From: Fontivivens sp964399735
GTDB lineage: Bacteria > Zhuqueibacterota > Zhuqueibacteria > Residuimicrobiales > Krinioviventaceae
Reading direction: 5' to 3'
DNA length: 64,000 nt
Assembly: GCA_964399735.1 (NCBI GenBank)
Contig: CAYNSO010000006.1
Coordinates: forward strand, 1-64,000
The notes beneath the pieces are model-generated. The model saw only the letters and a list, made by a program, of their open reading frames with translations, had not been told where the DNA came from and did not search any database. A program made the translations under genes and the position numbers. Below, piece by piece: positions 54,690 to 63,878 of this stretch; the first letter of the stretch is position 1; every line of letters begins with the position of its first letter.

Positions 54690-56065
54690 TAATCCCAAAA
54701 TTTTTAAATACCATTTTAACTGATCATTATATCGGTTATGCCTTGCTTGACCGCGGTTTTTGTATTGTCGAGTTTAATCGAAATTTTACCAAATTTCTCA
54801 ATCTTCGTGACAGTATACGTGAAAAACAGATAACAGAGATCATGCCGGAAGCGATTGGTTTGGAGCAGATATTTCAGGAAATATTGAGTAATGAGCGTGA
54901 TCTTTTTACCCTGCCGCAAATCAACCGTATTTTAAAGAATGAACAAATTGCCTATTACAATATTACTTTTTATTCTACCGGTTTGCAAGATACCCCGATT
55001 TTTGTTGTTATTAATGATATTACAGAAGAAACCCGCATCAAGCAGCAATTGACCCAGCAAAAGTACGAGATCGAAATGCTGGAGAGCCAGAGTTTTATAC
55101 ATGGAAGAAATATCCCCGGTGCGTTGTTGGGTAATTCCGAACCTATTCAAAAAATTCGCGATATGATTCAACATGTTGCGCAAATACCCAAAGCAACGGT
55201 ATTTTTGCGCGGAGAAAGCGGAACCGGAAAAAGTCTGGTAGCGCGTTTGATCCATACCGGTACAGCATTATCAACCAAACCATTTGTCGAGATCAATTGT
55301 GCAGCAATACCGGAAACCCTGCTTGAAGCCGAGTTATTTGGTTATGAGAAAGGCGCTTTTACCAATGCTTTTACCAGTAAACCCGGATTACTGGAAGAGG
55401 CTAATAACGGTACATTATTTCTGGATGAAATCGGCGATCTGCCTCTCAAGTTGCAGGTTAAATTATTATCATTTATTGAAACCCGGTCATTCCGGCGCCT
55501 GGGCAGTACCAGAGAAATACAGGTTAATATCAAACTTATCTCTGCCAGTAATCGCAATATTATAGAAATGATTAAAAATAATGAATTTCGTGAAGATCTA
55601 TTCTATCGTTTGAATGTGGTAAATATTGAATTACCGCCATTACGGGAAACCGGGCAGGATATTATTACGATTGCCCGACACTTTATAGGTATTTTTAATG
55701 CCGATTTTAAAAAGTCGGTGCAGAATCTTTCCGATAGCGCCAAACAAAAGCTGTTAAATTATCACTGGCCGGGTAATGTCCGTGAACTGAGAAATGTCAT
55801 TGAAAGAGCCATGATCTTTGCTACCAGTAATGAAATAACCAGCCAGGATATTCACCTCTATTATTTATTATCCGAAGAAACGGATACTCATATTGATAAT
55901 TTCCTCAAGATCCCTCCCGAAGGGGTTGTTTTTGAGGAAATTGAAAAAAAATTACTTGATAATGCCCTGGAACAGGCTAAAGGCAATCAATCCAAAGCCG
56001 CAAGATTGTTGCACATGAGCCGGGATGCTTTTCGGTACCGTTTGGAAAAGTATAAAGTTATTTGA
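54686..56065 (+). CDS. Sigma54-type regulator with PAS, AAA+ and Fis domains
   Basis: A 459-residue regulator. An N-terminal PAS-like domain (about 10-125) and a coiled linker precede the AAA+ domain with Walker A GESGTGKS, loop GAFTNA in place of GAFTGA, Walker B LFLDEIGDL, Arg-finger region DLFYRLNVV, and C-terminal Fis HTH NQSKAARLLHMSRDAFRYRL. All ATPase residues are intact. The loop change at the second Gly may alter sigma54 contact. It uses GTG with a 4-bp overlap (ATGTGA) with the GTPase stop, so it belongs to the operon. No receiver domain is present, so the PAS domain, or the GTPase, could supply the signal. Confidence 0.9.
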   Translation: MIIPKFLNTILTDHYIGYALLDRGFCIVEFNRNFTKFLNLRDSIREKQITEIMPEAIGLEQIFQEILSNERDLFTLPQINRILKNEQIAYYNITFYSTGLQDTPIFVVINDITEETRIKQQLTQQKYEIEMLESQSFIHGRNIPGALLGNSEPIQKIRDMIQHVAQIPKATVFLRGESGTGKSLVARLIHTGTALSTKPFVEINCAAIPETLLEAELFGYEKGAFTNAFTSKPGLLEEANNGTLFLDEIGDLPLKLQVKLLSFIETRSFRRLGSTREIQVNIKLISASNRNIIEMIKNNEFREDLFYRLNVVNIELPPLRETGQDIITIARHFIGIFNADFKKSVQNLSDSAKQKLLNYHWPGNVRELRNVIERAMIFATSNEITSQDIHLYYLLSEETDTHIDNFLKIPPEGVVFEEIEKKLLDNALEQAKGNQSKAARLLHMSRDAFRYRLEKYKVI

Positions 56066-56155
56066 ATGTATTATGATAATTTGGCATATAGATAGTGAGT
56101 TATAACTGGAATATTATCTGTAAGGACTGATCATTCATTAAAAATTGCATTTACT

Positions 56156-56797
56156 ATGAAAACACGCCATATCATTTTTTTGGCCCTGTGCGGATTTTTG
56201 CTTTTATTTTATATCGCTTTAAAAAAGGCCGGCCCACATATTGAAAACTCTGTCAGGGTTGAAATTAATAATATTCTTTCCAGGCATAGTTTATCAGATG
56301 TCAATGTACTGGCAAGCGGGCGGGATATTGCTTTAAGCGGTCAGGTAAAAACAGAAGCACAGCTAGGTTTGCTTGATAGTCTTGTCTCTCATGTTCCCGG
56401 TGTTAGAGTAATAGAAAACCTGGTTTTGGTCGCACCGCAACCGATCATTCCCCTCAAAATACCCCGATTCAAGTTATTTTTTAAACCCAACGCTTTCAAT
56501 GTTACCTTTATGCATAAACTGGTGTTACAATACGTTATCACTTTTTTGCAATCAAGTAACCGGTTGGCTCTGGAAGTAAATGGTTATACCGATGTAGAAG
56601 GGGATGAGAATTATAATTTGCAGCTTAGTGAAAAACGGGCTAGAAATGTTTACGATCATTTATTGAAAAATGGTATTCCTGATGATCTGATCACATTGCA
56701 ATACTTTGGAGAAACGGATGAAGAAGCCGGTAAAGGCAAAAAAAACATACAAGCAAAAAACCGCAAAGTTGAAGTAATCATTCGGGAGGTAAAGTAA
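56156..56797 (+). CDS. BON-like/OmpA membrane protein of the GTPase locus
   Basis: A 213-residue protein: one N-terminal membrane helix (4-22), a BON-like domain (about 28-95, VRVEINNILSRHSLSDVNV, then DIALSGQV and VIENLVLV), and an OmpA peptidoglycan-binding domain (about 105-213) with NGYTDVEG and LQLSEKRARNVYDHL. It would anchor the system across the periplasm. No ribosome site is seen before the ATG. It lies 90 bp after the regulator gene on the same strand. Confidence 0.85.
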   Translation: MKTRHIIFLALCGFLLLFYIALKKAGPHIENSVRVEINNILSRHSLSDVNVLASGRDIALSGQVKTEAQLGLLDSLVSHVPGVRVIENLVLVAPQPIIPLKIPRFKLFFKPNAFNVTFMHKLVLQYVITFLQSSNRLALEVNGYTDVEGDENYNLQLSEKRARNVYDHLLKNGIPDDLITLQYFGETDEEAGKGKKNIQAKNRKVEVIIREVK

Positions 56798-56798
56798 A

Positions 56799-57029
56799 TT
56801 GGATTATCTGGCAAAACAAATATTTGTCTATTTACTGGTCGCAGCGTTGTGGGGTTTTTTCATCGGCTGGCTGATTTTTAAAGTGAGTTATAAGGCAAAA
56901 TTAAAAAAGATAGAGAATATCTGGAAAATAAATGTTCTCAGTCTTGAGCAGCAGATGGAAGAACTGCGCGCAATCAAGAACCGGAACGGTAATTCGGCTG
57001 TTGCCTCCCCCGAAAATGCAAACACATAA
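56799..57029 (+). CDS. Small single-helix membrane protein
   Basis: A 76-residue protein with one membrane helix (about 8-28, FVYLLVAALWGFFIGWLIF) and a following coiled-coil (36-60). It begins with TTG just after the BON-OmpA stop and a perfect GGGAGGT site at 56784-56790. I do not recognise it; it may be a membrane partner. Confidence 0.75.
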   Translation: MDYLAKQIFVYLLVAALWGFFIGWLIFKVSYKAKLKKIENIWKINVLSLEQQMEELRAIKNRNGNSAVASPENANT

Positions 57030-57251
57030 GAAAGGCGGGGATGCTTTGTTGATTTAAAACGGCAAAGAATAGTTTATGCATTCCAACCAGATAAATGTTA
57101 ACAATGCTTATTATTTGACATACCCGGGCAATTGATATAACAACACCTTTTTCTTGCTAACTTGATTATTTGTTATTATTTTATTCCTGTAAGGCAGTAT
57201 AACTCCCGGAGCAACGCTTGTTCCGGTTTTCATTTATCGGTATCATCACAG

Positions 57252-58640
57252 ATGAGTAAAAATATGAAACACACATTATGGCTGTTGAAACTAGCGCTGC
57301 TCATTATATTTTTGACTAGTTGTACCAATTCTCCAGTAAAAACCCTGCAGGTAAGCAATAATGGCCGTCACCTTGAATATAACGACGGGACGCCGTTTTT
57401 CTACCTCGGCGATACTGCCTGGGAATTGTTCCATCGCCTGAATCGTGAAGAGGCAGATCTTTATTTAACTGACCGCGCCGGCAAAGGGTTTACGGTCATT
57501 CAGGCGGTAATTCTGGCAGAACTCGACGGTTTGGTAACTCCAAACGCTTATGGAGATTGCCCGTTTGTTAATAACGACCCGGCCAGGCCGGTTGAAGCAT
57601 ATTTTCAGCATGTGGATTATATTGTTAACCGTGCTAATGAACTGGGTTTGTTTATTGGTATGCTGCCAACCTGGGGCGACAAGTTTAATAAAAAGTGGGG
57701 GGTAGGCCCGGAAATTTTTTCAGTTGAAAATGCTAAAATATATGGAGAATTTCTGGGGAAACGCTATCGCAACTCTCAAATCATCTGGATTCTGGGAGGT
57801 GACCGTTCACCGGAGAATGATACTCATTTGGCAATTATACGCACATTGGCAAAGGGACTTGAAAAAGGTGACAACGGCTTACATCTAATGACCTATCACC
57901 CAATGGGGGGCGGTAACTCTGCCACCTGGTTCCATAATGACCCCTGGCTGGATTTTAACATGTTCCAATCCGGCCATAGTGCTCCCAATCTGGCTAATTA
58001 TGAAATAACCCGTTACAATTATTCCCTGACGCCGATAAAGCCCGTGATTGACGGTGAACCGCGCTATGAAGACCACCCCATTAACTGGAATACCGCAAAC
58101 GGATGGTTCGATGATTTTGACGTTCGCCAGGCTGCCTATTGGTCTGTGCTCTCCGGCGCCGCCGGTCATACTTTTGGCAATCATAATATCTGGCAAATGT
58201 GGCAGCCGAACCGTGTGCCTGTTTCAGAGGCGCGAACCCCATGGCAACTGGCTATCAATCACCCCGGAGCCTATCAAATGGGAGTTATGCGTACATTTTT
58301 TACAAAATATCCCTGGCATCAATTGATACCGGAACCCGGTTTACTGGTCAGCGATAATACTCATGATAGTGGCTATTGTGCTGCCGCACTTGCTAAAGAT
58401 AGCAGTTTTGCCGTGGTTTACTCTCCTTTGGGAAAATCTTTTGTATTGGATTTGCAACTCATTTCCGGAGACCGGTTGAGCGTGTGCTGGTTCAACCCCC
58501 GTAATGGAGAATCAACTGAAACGCAAACAATTGAGAAAAATAACAGCCACACTTTTATTTCACCAGGCAGCGGCCGGGGTGAGGACTGGCTGCTGGTTAT
58601 CAAAAACAATACGATTCGAGAATTATCAGCCGGCAAGTAA
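57252..58640 (+). CDS. GH140-like (apiosidase-type, DUF4038) lipoprotein glycosidase
   Basis: A 462-residue exported glycosidase with lipobox FLTSC (Cys24), then a TIM barrel of the DUF4038/apiosidase-like family: YLGDTAWELFHRLNREEADL near residue 52, GFTVIQAVIL, IIWILGGDRSPEN (acid/base region), and VIDGEPRYED (candidate nucleophile Glu). A C-terminal beta domain (about 360-450) holds FAVVYSPLGKSFVLDL. Family members remove D-apiose from rhamnogalacturonan II. The frame extends 30 codons upstream; the chosen ATG gives a good signal peptide. Neighbouring genes give no further clue. Confidence 0.85.
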   Translation: MSKNMKHTLWLLKLALLIIFLTSCTNSPVKTLQVSNNGRHLEYNDGTPFFYLGDTAWELFHRLNREEADLYLTDRAGKGFTVIQAVILAELDGLVTPNAYGDCPFVNNDPARPVEAYFQHVDYIVNRANELGLFIGMLPTWGDKFNKKWGVGPEIFSVENAKIYGEFLGKRYRNSQIIWILGGDRSPENDTHLAIIRTLAKGLEKGDNGLHLMTYHPMGGGNSATWFHNDPWLDFNMFQSGHSAPNLANYEITRYNYSLTPIKPVIDGEPRYEDHPINWNTANGWFDDFDVRQAAYWSVLSGAAGHTFGNHNIWQMWQPNRVPVSEARTPWQLAINHPGAYQMGVMRTFFTKYPWHQLIPEPGLLVSDNTHDSGYCAAALAKDSSFAVVYSPLGKSFVLDLQLISGDRLSVCWFNPRNGESTETQTIEKNNSHTFISPGSGRGEDWLLVIKNNTIRELSAGK

Positions 58641-58726
58641 ATGCTTTTATTGTCATCCAGTATCAAGATTTACTGTAATATTGTAATTATTTTCCACAAG
58701 GTTCAAGACAGGAAGGAATTGGTTTT

Positions 58727-59290
58727 GTGAGTTTTTATATTGTGATTATTGTAGCTGTGGGGTTGGCAATGGATTCTGTTGCTGTATCCATCAGCAGCGG
58801 TATGCGACTTGGTACGGTGCGTTTCCGTGAGGCGGCAAAAATTGCCCTGTTTTTTGGTTTTTTTCAGGCAATAATGCCGGTCATTGGCTGGTATGCGGGC
58901 AGCCATATTGTTGATTATATATCATATTATGACCATTGGGTTGCATTCGGATTGCTGGCTTTTGTTGGAATAAAAATGATCTGGGAATCATTCCGTGCCG
59001 ACAGCCCGAATCGTTCAACGAACCCCCTTGATTTTAAAGTTCTGTTATTATTAGCAATTGCCACTAGCATTGACGCCCTGGCAGTTGGATTGGGGTTTGC
59101 TATTTTGCAGGTAAGTATTCTTGGCGCTGCCATTGTTATTGGCGTTGTTACCTTTATATTATCCTTGACAGCTGTATATATTGGCAGAATATGTACCTGC
59201 CGGTTCGGCAAACGTGTGGAACTAATTGGAGGTCTGTTGTTGATCGGTATTGGCGTAAAAATTCTAATCCAGCATTTATTGGCACAATAA
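58727..59290 (+). CDS. mntP: Manganese efflux pump MntP
   Basis: A 187-residue protein with six hydrophobic segments and both acidic motifs of MntP: GLAMDSVAVSIS (about residue 13) and SIDALAVGLGF (about 108). It exports Mn(II) in other bacteria. It starts at GTG with an AGGAAGGA site. No yybP-ykoY riboswitch is evident in the 86-bp leader. A hairpin follows the stop. Confidence 0.93.
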   Translation: MSFYIVIIVAVGLAMDSVAVSISSGMRLGTVRFREAAKIALFFGFFQAIMPVIGWYAGSHIVDYISYYDHWVAFGLLAFVGIKMIWESFRADSPNRSTNPLDFKVLLLLAIATSIDALAVGLGFAILQVSILGAAIVIGVVTFILSLTAVYIGRICTCRFGKRVELIGGLLLIGIGVKILIQHLLAQ

Positions 59291-59306
59291 TGGATTAATA
59301 GTAACC

Positions 59307-59329
59307 TTTAATTGCTTTTAGCAATTAAA
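59307..59329. terminator. Hairpin after mntP
   Basis: TTTAATTGCT (59307-59316) and AGCAATTAAA (59320-59329) form a perfect 10-bp stem with a 3-nt loop, 16 bp after the stop codon. The stem is AT-rich and its T tail is short. Confidence 0.5.
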
Positions 59330-59575
59330 TTTACCGGAAAAGATCATGCTCTGGTTTTTTGCAAGTCATTTTCATCTCGACATGGCGAGTAGTTTTAAAG
59401 ACCGGCTTTAATAACCATTCATTTGAATTGCCGTAACAAGCAATCATGTTTTTGCTTGTGGAACTGTAAAAATTTTATTAAGTTAAAAAAGAGTTCTTTG
59501 CATCAGCAACAGATAGCTAAAAGGAACTATAAAGAGCATAATTCCGACAGGAACTGAAAACGGCAGGAGAAAGTT

Positions 59576-60235
59576 ATGCAGCGATTCGTATTATCCGTTC
59601 TGTTTTTATTCGCATTCAGCAATGTATTGCTTGCGCGTGAGAGGCTAACCAATTGGGCAATCGGGCCGCACATGACGATTTCCTTTCCGCAATCCCGGTT
59701 AGCCGATTATTCCAGAGTTGGAGAAGGCTTGGGCGCTAAAATTTTATACCGCTGGAAAGCTGCGCCGTTTTTTACTCCTCGTTTTGATATTACCTATTTA
59801 TCTTTTGGCGAAAAGCGAAGCCGAATTCCCGGGTCCCCCTATATCTATGATGTTATTCAAACCCGCAATGAATCTTTCCAGTTAACTATTGGCCCCCAGT
59901 TTAGCAAGAAACTCGGCAGATTAACGTTATACGCTCACCCCGTGTTTGGATATTATAATTTCAGAACAATTATTACAATCAATGATTATTACTATGAATC
60001 CATATATGGAACACCCTATTCCGAAACCAAAGGCAGCCGTACTCGTCCGGGGTGGGGCGCCAATGCCGGCCTGATGTTCGACATTGGACTGGGGCCGCAT
60101 CTTGATCTACAATTAAATTATCAAAAAATTTCCCAAGTTGTAAAAACAGTGTTGAATAATCAATCTGTATATAAAGATGCAGAAGATTTTAGCATCAGTT
60201 TTGGTGTCGTGTTCTTTTTAAAAGAAAAATATTAA
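59576..60235 (+). CDS. Outer-membrane beta-barrel protein of unknown function
   Basis: A 219-residue exported protein with a signal peptide (to about 20) and alternating strand sequence ending in an aromatic C-terminal strand (FSISFGVVFFLKEKY). It looks like an 8-stranded porin-like barrel (OMP_b-brl type). An AGGAGAAAG site precedes the ATG. It lies 8 bp upstream of glgB, so it is probably co-transcribed, though a shared role is not obvious. Confidence 0.75.
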   Translation: MQRFVLSVLFLFAFSNVLLARERLTNWAIGPHMTISFPQSRLADYSRVGEGLGAKILYRWKAAPFFTPRFDITYLSFGEKRSRIPGSPYIYDVIQTRNESFQLTIGPQFSKKLGRLTLYAHPVFGYYNFRTIITINDYYYESIYGTPYSETKGSRTRPGWGANAGLMFDIGLGPHLDLQLNYQKISQVVKTVLNNQSVYKDAEDFSISFGVVFFLKEKY

Positions 60236-60243
60236 GAGCCGTT

Positions 60244-62469
60244 ATGACAAATAAAGATATTTTCAAAATGCTTGTCAGTGAACAGGATGTTGATAAGGTA
60301 TCTCGCAACCTGCATCACGATCCTTTTCAGATTCTTGGACCCCATTATATCAAAGTAGAAAACAGAAACAAATGGGTTATCCGTACGTGGCTGCCGGATG
60401 CAAAACAGGTTTTCATCCGCATACCTGAAACCGGGCGGGAAATAGAGATGGAACCGACCTGGAATAACCATTTTTTCCAGGCTATCATTCCGGGCTGGAA
60501 AAAGTTAGAGATCTATCAGTTTCATATTATCGCTCAAAATGGTCACGAGCGATATATTCATGATCCTTATTTCTTTTTACCGCAAATCAGTGATGATGAT
60601 TTATATTTGTTCGGCATGGGTGATCATCACAAGATATATGAAAAATTAGGGGCGCATCCCATGTCTGTCGATGGTGTTGCCGGCGTAAATTTTGCAGTGT
60701 GGGCTCCCAATGCACGTAATGTCAGTGTTGTCGGTAATTTTAATCAGTGGCATGGCGGCAAACACCAGATGCGATCGCTTGGTTCATCCGGTATCTGGCA
60801 GCTGTTTATTCCTGATATTGGTGTTGGTGAAGTATACAAATTTGAAATTAAAGACACACAAGGGAATATCCTGCTCAAAATGGATCCTTATGGGTTTGGT
60901 CATGAAACAAGACCCAAAACCGCCTCGCGGGTATGTAATATCAATACTTTTCAGTGGAATGATCACGGCTGGATGGAAAAGCGGCGAAATACTGATCCAT
61001 TGGCACAACCGATTTCCGTCTATGAGGTACACCCCGGATCCTGGAAGCGTAATCCGCAAAACGGAGACAGTTTTTTAACATACCGTGAACTGGCCGAGCA
61101 ACTGGTAGAATATGTAAAATCTATGGGTTACACCCACATCGAGTTGATGCCGGTAATGGAACACCCCCTCGATGCATCCTGGGGTTACCAGGTGACCGGC
61201 TATTTTGCACCTACAGCGCGGTTTGGCGCTCCGGAGGATTTTCAATATCTGGTTGATTACTGTCATATTCATGATATTGGTGTTATCCTGGACTGGGTGC
61301 CGGCGCATTTTCCTTCTGATGAACACAGCCTTGCCCGTTTTGATGGCTCTCATCTCTACGAACACGCTGATCCTAAAAAAGGTCGGCATAGTGATTGGGG
61401 CACATTGATTTTCAACTATGGCCGCAATGAAGTGCGCAATTTCCTCATCGCCAATGCCCTGTTCTGGTTTGACAAGTATCATATCGATGGCATCCGTGTC
61501 GATGCGGTAGCTTCCATGTTGTACCTCGATTATTCGCGCAAAGCAGGAGAGTGGATACCCAATCAGTTTGGCGGCCGCGAAAACCTGGAAGCTATTGATT
61601 TTTTGAAAAAGTTAAATGAGTTAATTTTTGCCTACTATCCCGGTGCACTTTCCATTGCCGAAGAATCCACCGCCTGGCCCGGAGTTTCAAAACCCACTTA
61701 TCTTGGCGGACTGGGATTTAATATTAAGTGGAACATGGGCTGGATGAATGATTTTCTTACCTATTTCAGTAAAGACCCGGTGCATCGCAAATACCATCAT
61801 AATATGATTACCTTTGCATTGCTGTATGCTTTTACCGAAAATTTTATGCTTGTATTAAGTCACGATGAAGTAGTGCATGGCAAGCGTGCCCTGCTCGATA
61901 AAATGCCCGGTGATTTCTGGCAAAAGTTTGCCAACCTCAGAACATTGCTGGCTTTTATGTATGGGCATCCCGGTAAAAAATTATTATTTATGGGCTCCGA
62001 TTTTGGGCAGTGGCAGGAATGGAAGGAAAATCAAAGCCTGGACTGGCACTTGTTAGAATTTGAACCGCATCAAAAGTTACAGAATCTTGTCAAAGACCTT
62101 AACTTTTTATTGCGTTCCGAACCGGCTTTGCATGAAATTGATTTTCAGAATGATGGTTTTGAATGGATCGATTTTATGGATTCGGAAAACAGTATAATCA
62201 CCTTTATCCGTAAAACACATCGAAAAGAAGATACCCTGATCTTTATGTGTAATTTTACCCCGGTTTACAGGGAAAATTATCGTATTGGCGTACCTTACCA
62301 TACCTTCTACCGGGAAGTACTGAATACCGATTCAGCCAGTTACTGGGGCAGTAACAAAGGGAATATGGGCGGTTTTCACAGCAACAACATACCCTGGCAT
62401 GGTCGGCCATATTCTTTAAATTTAATTATTCCACCGTTGGCCACGGTGATTTTTAAACCGGTGTTTTAG
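60244..62469 (+). CDS. glgB: 1,4-alpha-glucan branching enzyme GlgB
   Basis: A full-length 741-residue GlgB that makes alpha-1,6 branches in glycogen. It has an N1 domain, CBM48 (about 140-235, HPMSVDGVAGVNFAVWAPNA), and a GH13 catalytic domain with nucleophile D420 (DGIRVDAVASML), acid E473 (IAEEST) and D541 (LSHDEVVHGK), spaced as in E. coli GlgB. It follows the barrel gene by 8 bp. No glgA/C/P is seen here. Confidence 0.97.
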   Translation: MTNKDIFKMLVSEQDVDKVSRNLHHDPFQILGPHYIKVENRNKWVIRTWLPDAKQVFIRIPETGREIEMEPTWNNHFFQAIIPGWKKLEIYQFHIIAQNGHERYIHDPYFFLPQISDDDLYLFGMGDHHKIYEKLGAHPMSVDGVAGVNFAVWAPNARNVSVVGNFNQWHGGKHQMRSLGSSGIWQLFIPDIGVGEVYKFEIKDTQGNILLKMDPYGFGHETRPKTASRVCNINTFQWNDHGWMEKRRNTDPLAQPISVYEVHPGSWKRNPQNGDSFLTYRELAEQLVEYVKSMGYTHIELMPVMEHPLDASWGYQVTGYFAPTARFGAPEDFQYLVDYCHIHDIGVILDWVPAHFPSDEHSLARFDGSHLYEHADPKKGRHSDWGTLIFNYGRNEVRNFLIANALFWFDKYHIDGIRVDAVASMLYLDYSRKAGEWIPNQFGGRENLEAIDFLKKLNELIFAYYPGALSIAEESTAWPGVSKPTYLGGLGFNIKWNMGWMNDFLTYFSKDPVHRKYHHNMITFALLYAFTENFMLVLSHDEVVHGKRALLDKMPGDFWQKFANLRTLLAFMYGHPGKKLLFMGSDFGQWQEWKENQSLDWHLLEFEPHQKLQNLVKDLNFLLRSEPALHEIDFQNDGFEWIDFMDSENSIITFIRKTHRKEDTLIFMCNFTPVYRENYRIGVPYHTFYREVLNTDSASYWGSNKGNMGGFHSNNIPWHGRPYSLNLIIPPLATVIFKPVF

Positions 62470-62699
62470 TTTTTATCAGTTTTTTACTGTATGGCCATTC
62501 AATGATAATAAGCGGTTCCGCAGGGGATTACTCTCTGGAATTTGTCTTGTAAAGTTGCATAATTCTTGATAATTTATAAATCTGGTATCATGATTTTTTA
62601 ATAGTTGAGAAATGTGCCAGACAATTGGCTAGTTATTTATATGCAAAAATCATGGTGCATCTAACCATGAAATTATGATTTTATACAAGGAAACGATTA

Positions 62700-63878
62700 A
62701 TGACCGCAAATAACGAACAACTCCCTTCAAGTGTAACCTGTATTAAACTACACGATAAAGACATTTATCTGGTGGGTACCGCTCATGTTTCCAAACAAAG
62801 TGTTGTTGATGTGCAAACAACAGTGGAAATGGTGCACCCTGATTCCATTTGTATCGAGTTATGCGAATCTCGCTATAAATCGATTATCCAGCGCGATTCA
62901 TGGAAAAAGCTGGATATATTCAAAGTGATCAAAGAAAAAAAAGCCCTGTTTTTACTAACCCAACTTATTATGACTTCGTTTTATCGCAAACTTGGCCAGC
63001 AGTTGGGAATAGAACCAGGCGCGGAAATGATCGAGGGCATCAAACAAAGTGAAAAGATTGGCGCTAACCTGGTGCTGGCTGATCGTAATATTGAAATTAC
63101 TCTGAAACGAGTATGGGGTTATTTGAATTTCTGGAACAAGATGAAAATGATGACCCAGATTCTCGCGGGTTTGTTGTTTAGTGAAAAAATTGATGATGAT
63201 TTAATTGAACAATTGAAAAAGCAGGATCAACTGGAAACAATATTGGAAACATTTACCAAAGAATTTCCTGAAGTTAAAAAACGTTTGATAGACGAGCGTG
63301 ATATTTATCTTTGTGAAAAGATTAAAGCTGCTCCGGGAAAAACAGTGGTCGCTGTGGTTGGCGCCGGGCATGTGCCGGGTATACAAACCCATATTCAGAA
63401 TGAAAATTCTCTCGAGGCAATTACTCAACTGCCCCCAAAATCCATTGTGCCGGTTATTATCAAATGGGCAATTCCGGCAATCATTGTCGCCTTGCTGGTT
63501 ATCGGTTTTTTTAAAGGGGGAATGCAGCAATCAATTCAATCTGTTTATATCTGGATCCTTGTTAATGGCTCATTATCTGCACTCGGCGCCGCGCTTGCGC
63601 TTGCTCACCCGATCACGATTATTTCAGCCTTTATTGCTGCTCCAATAACCAGTTTGAATCCAATGATTGCAGCAGGATGGGTTGCCGGCTTGATCCAGGT
63701 TTGGATTAAAAAACCAACGGTAAAGGATTTTGAAGACCTGCCCCTTGCGATAAGTTCGCCCAAAGGATTTTGGAAAAATCCTGTCAGTCGAATTTTACTG
63801 ATTGTCGTCTTTGCCAATCTGGGTAGTTCGCTGGGTACTTTTATATCCGGCAGTTGGCTGGCGGCCAGGGCGTTTTAA
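62700..63878 (+). CDS. TraB-family membrane protein
   Basis: A 392-residue protein with an N-terminal TraB/GumN-like domain (about 15-230: YLVGTAHVSKQSV, CIELCESRY, VVGAGHVPGI) and a C-terminal membrane region with about five helices (255-390). The conserved His and Glu residues suggest a metal-dependent catalytic site. It begins at an ATG with an AAGGAAA site. The exact activity of this full-length TraB type is not established. Confidence 0.88.
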   Translation: MTANNEQLPSSVTCIKLHDKDIYLVGTAHVSKQSVVDVQTTVEMVHPDSICIELCESRYKSIIQRDSWKKLDIFKVIKEKKALFLLTQLIMTSFYRKLGQQLGIEPGAEMIEGIKQSEKIGANLVLADRNIEITLKRVWGYLNFWNKMKMMTQILAGLLFSEKIDDDLIEQLKKQDQLETILETFTKEFPEVKKRLIDERDIYLCEKIKAAPGKTVVAVVGAGHVPGIQTHIQNENSLEAITQLPPKSIVPVIIKWAIPAIIVALLVIGFFKGGMQQSIQSVYIWILVNGSLSALGAALALAHPITIISAFIAAPITSLNPMIAAGWVAGLIQVWIKKPTVKDFEDLPLAISSPKGFWKNPVSRILLIVVFANLGSSLGTFISGSWLAARAF

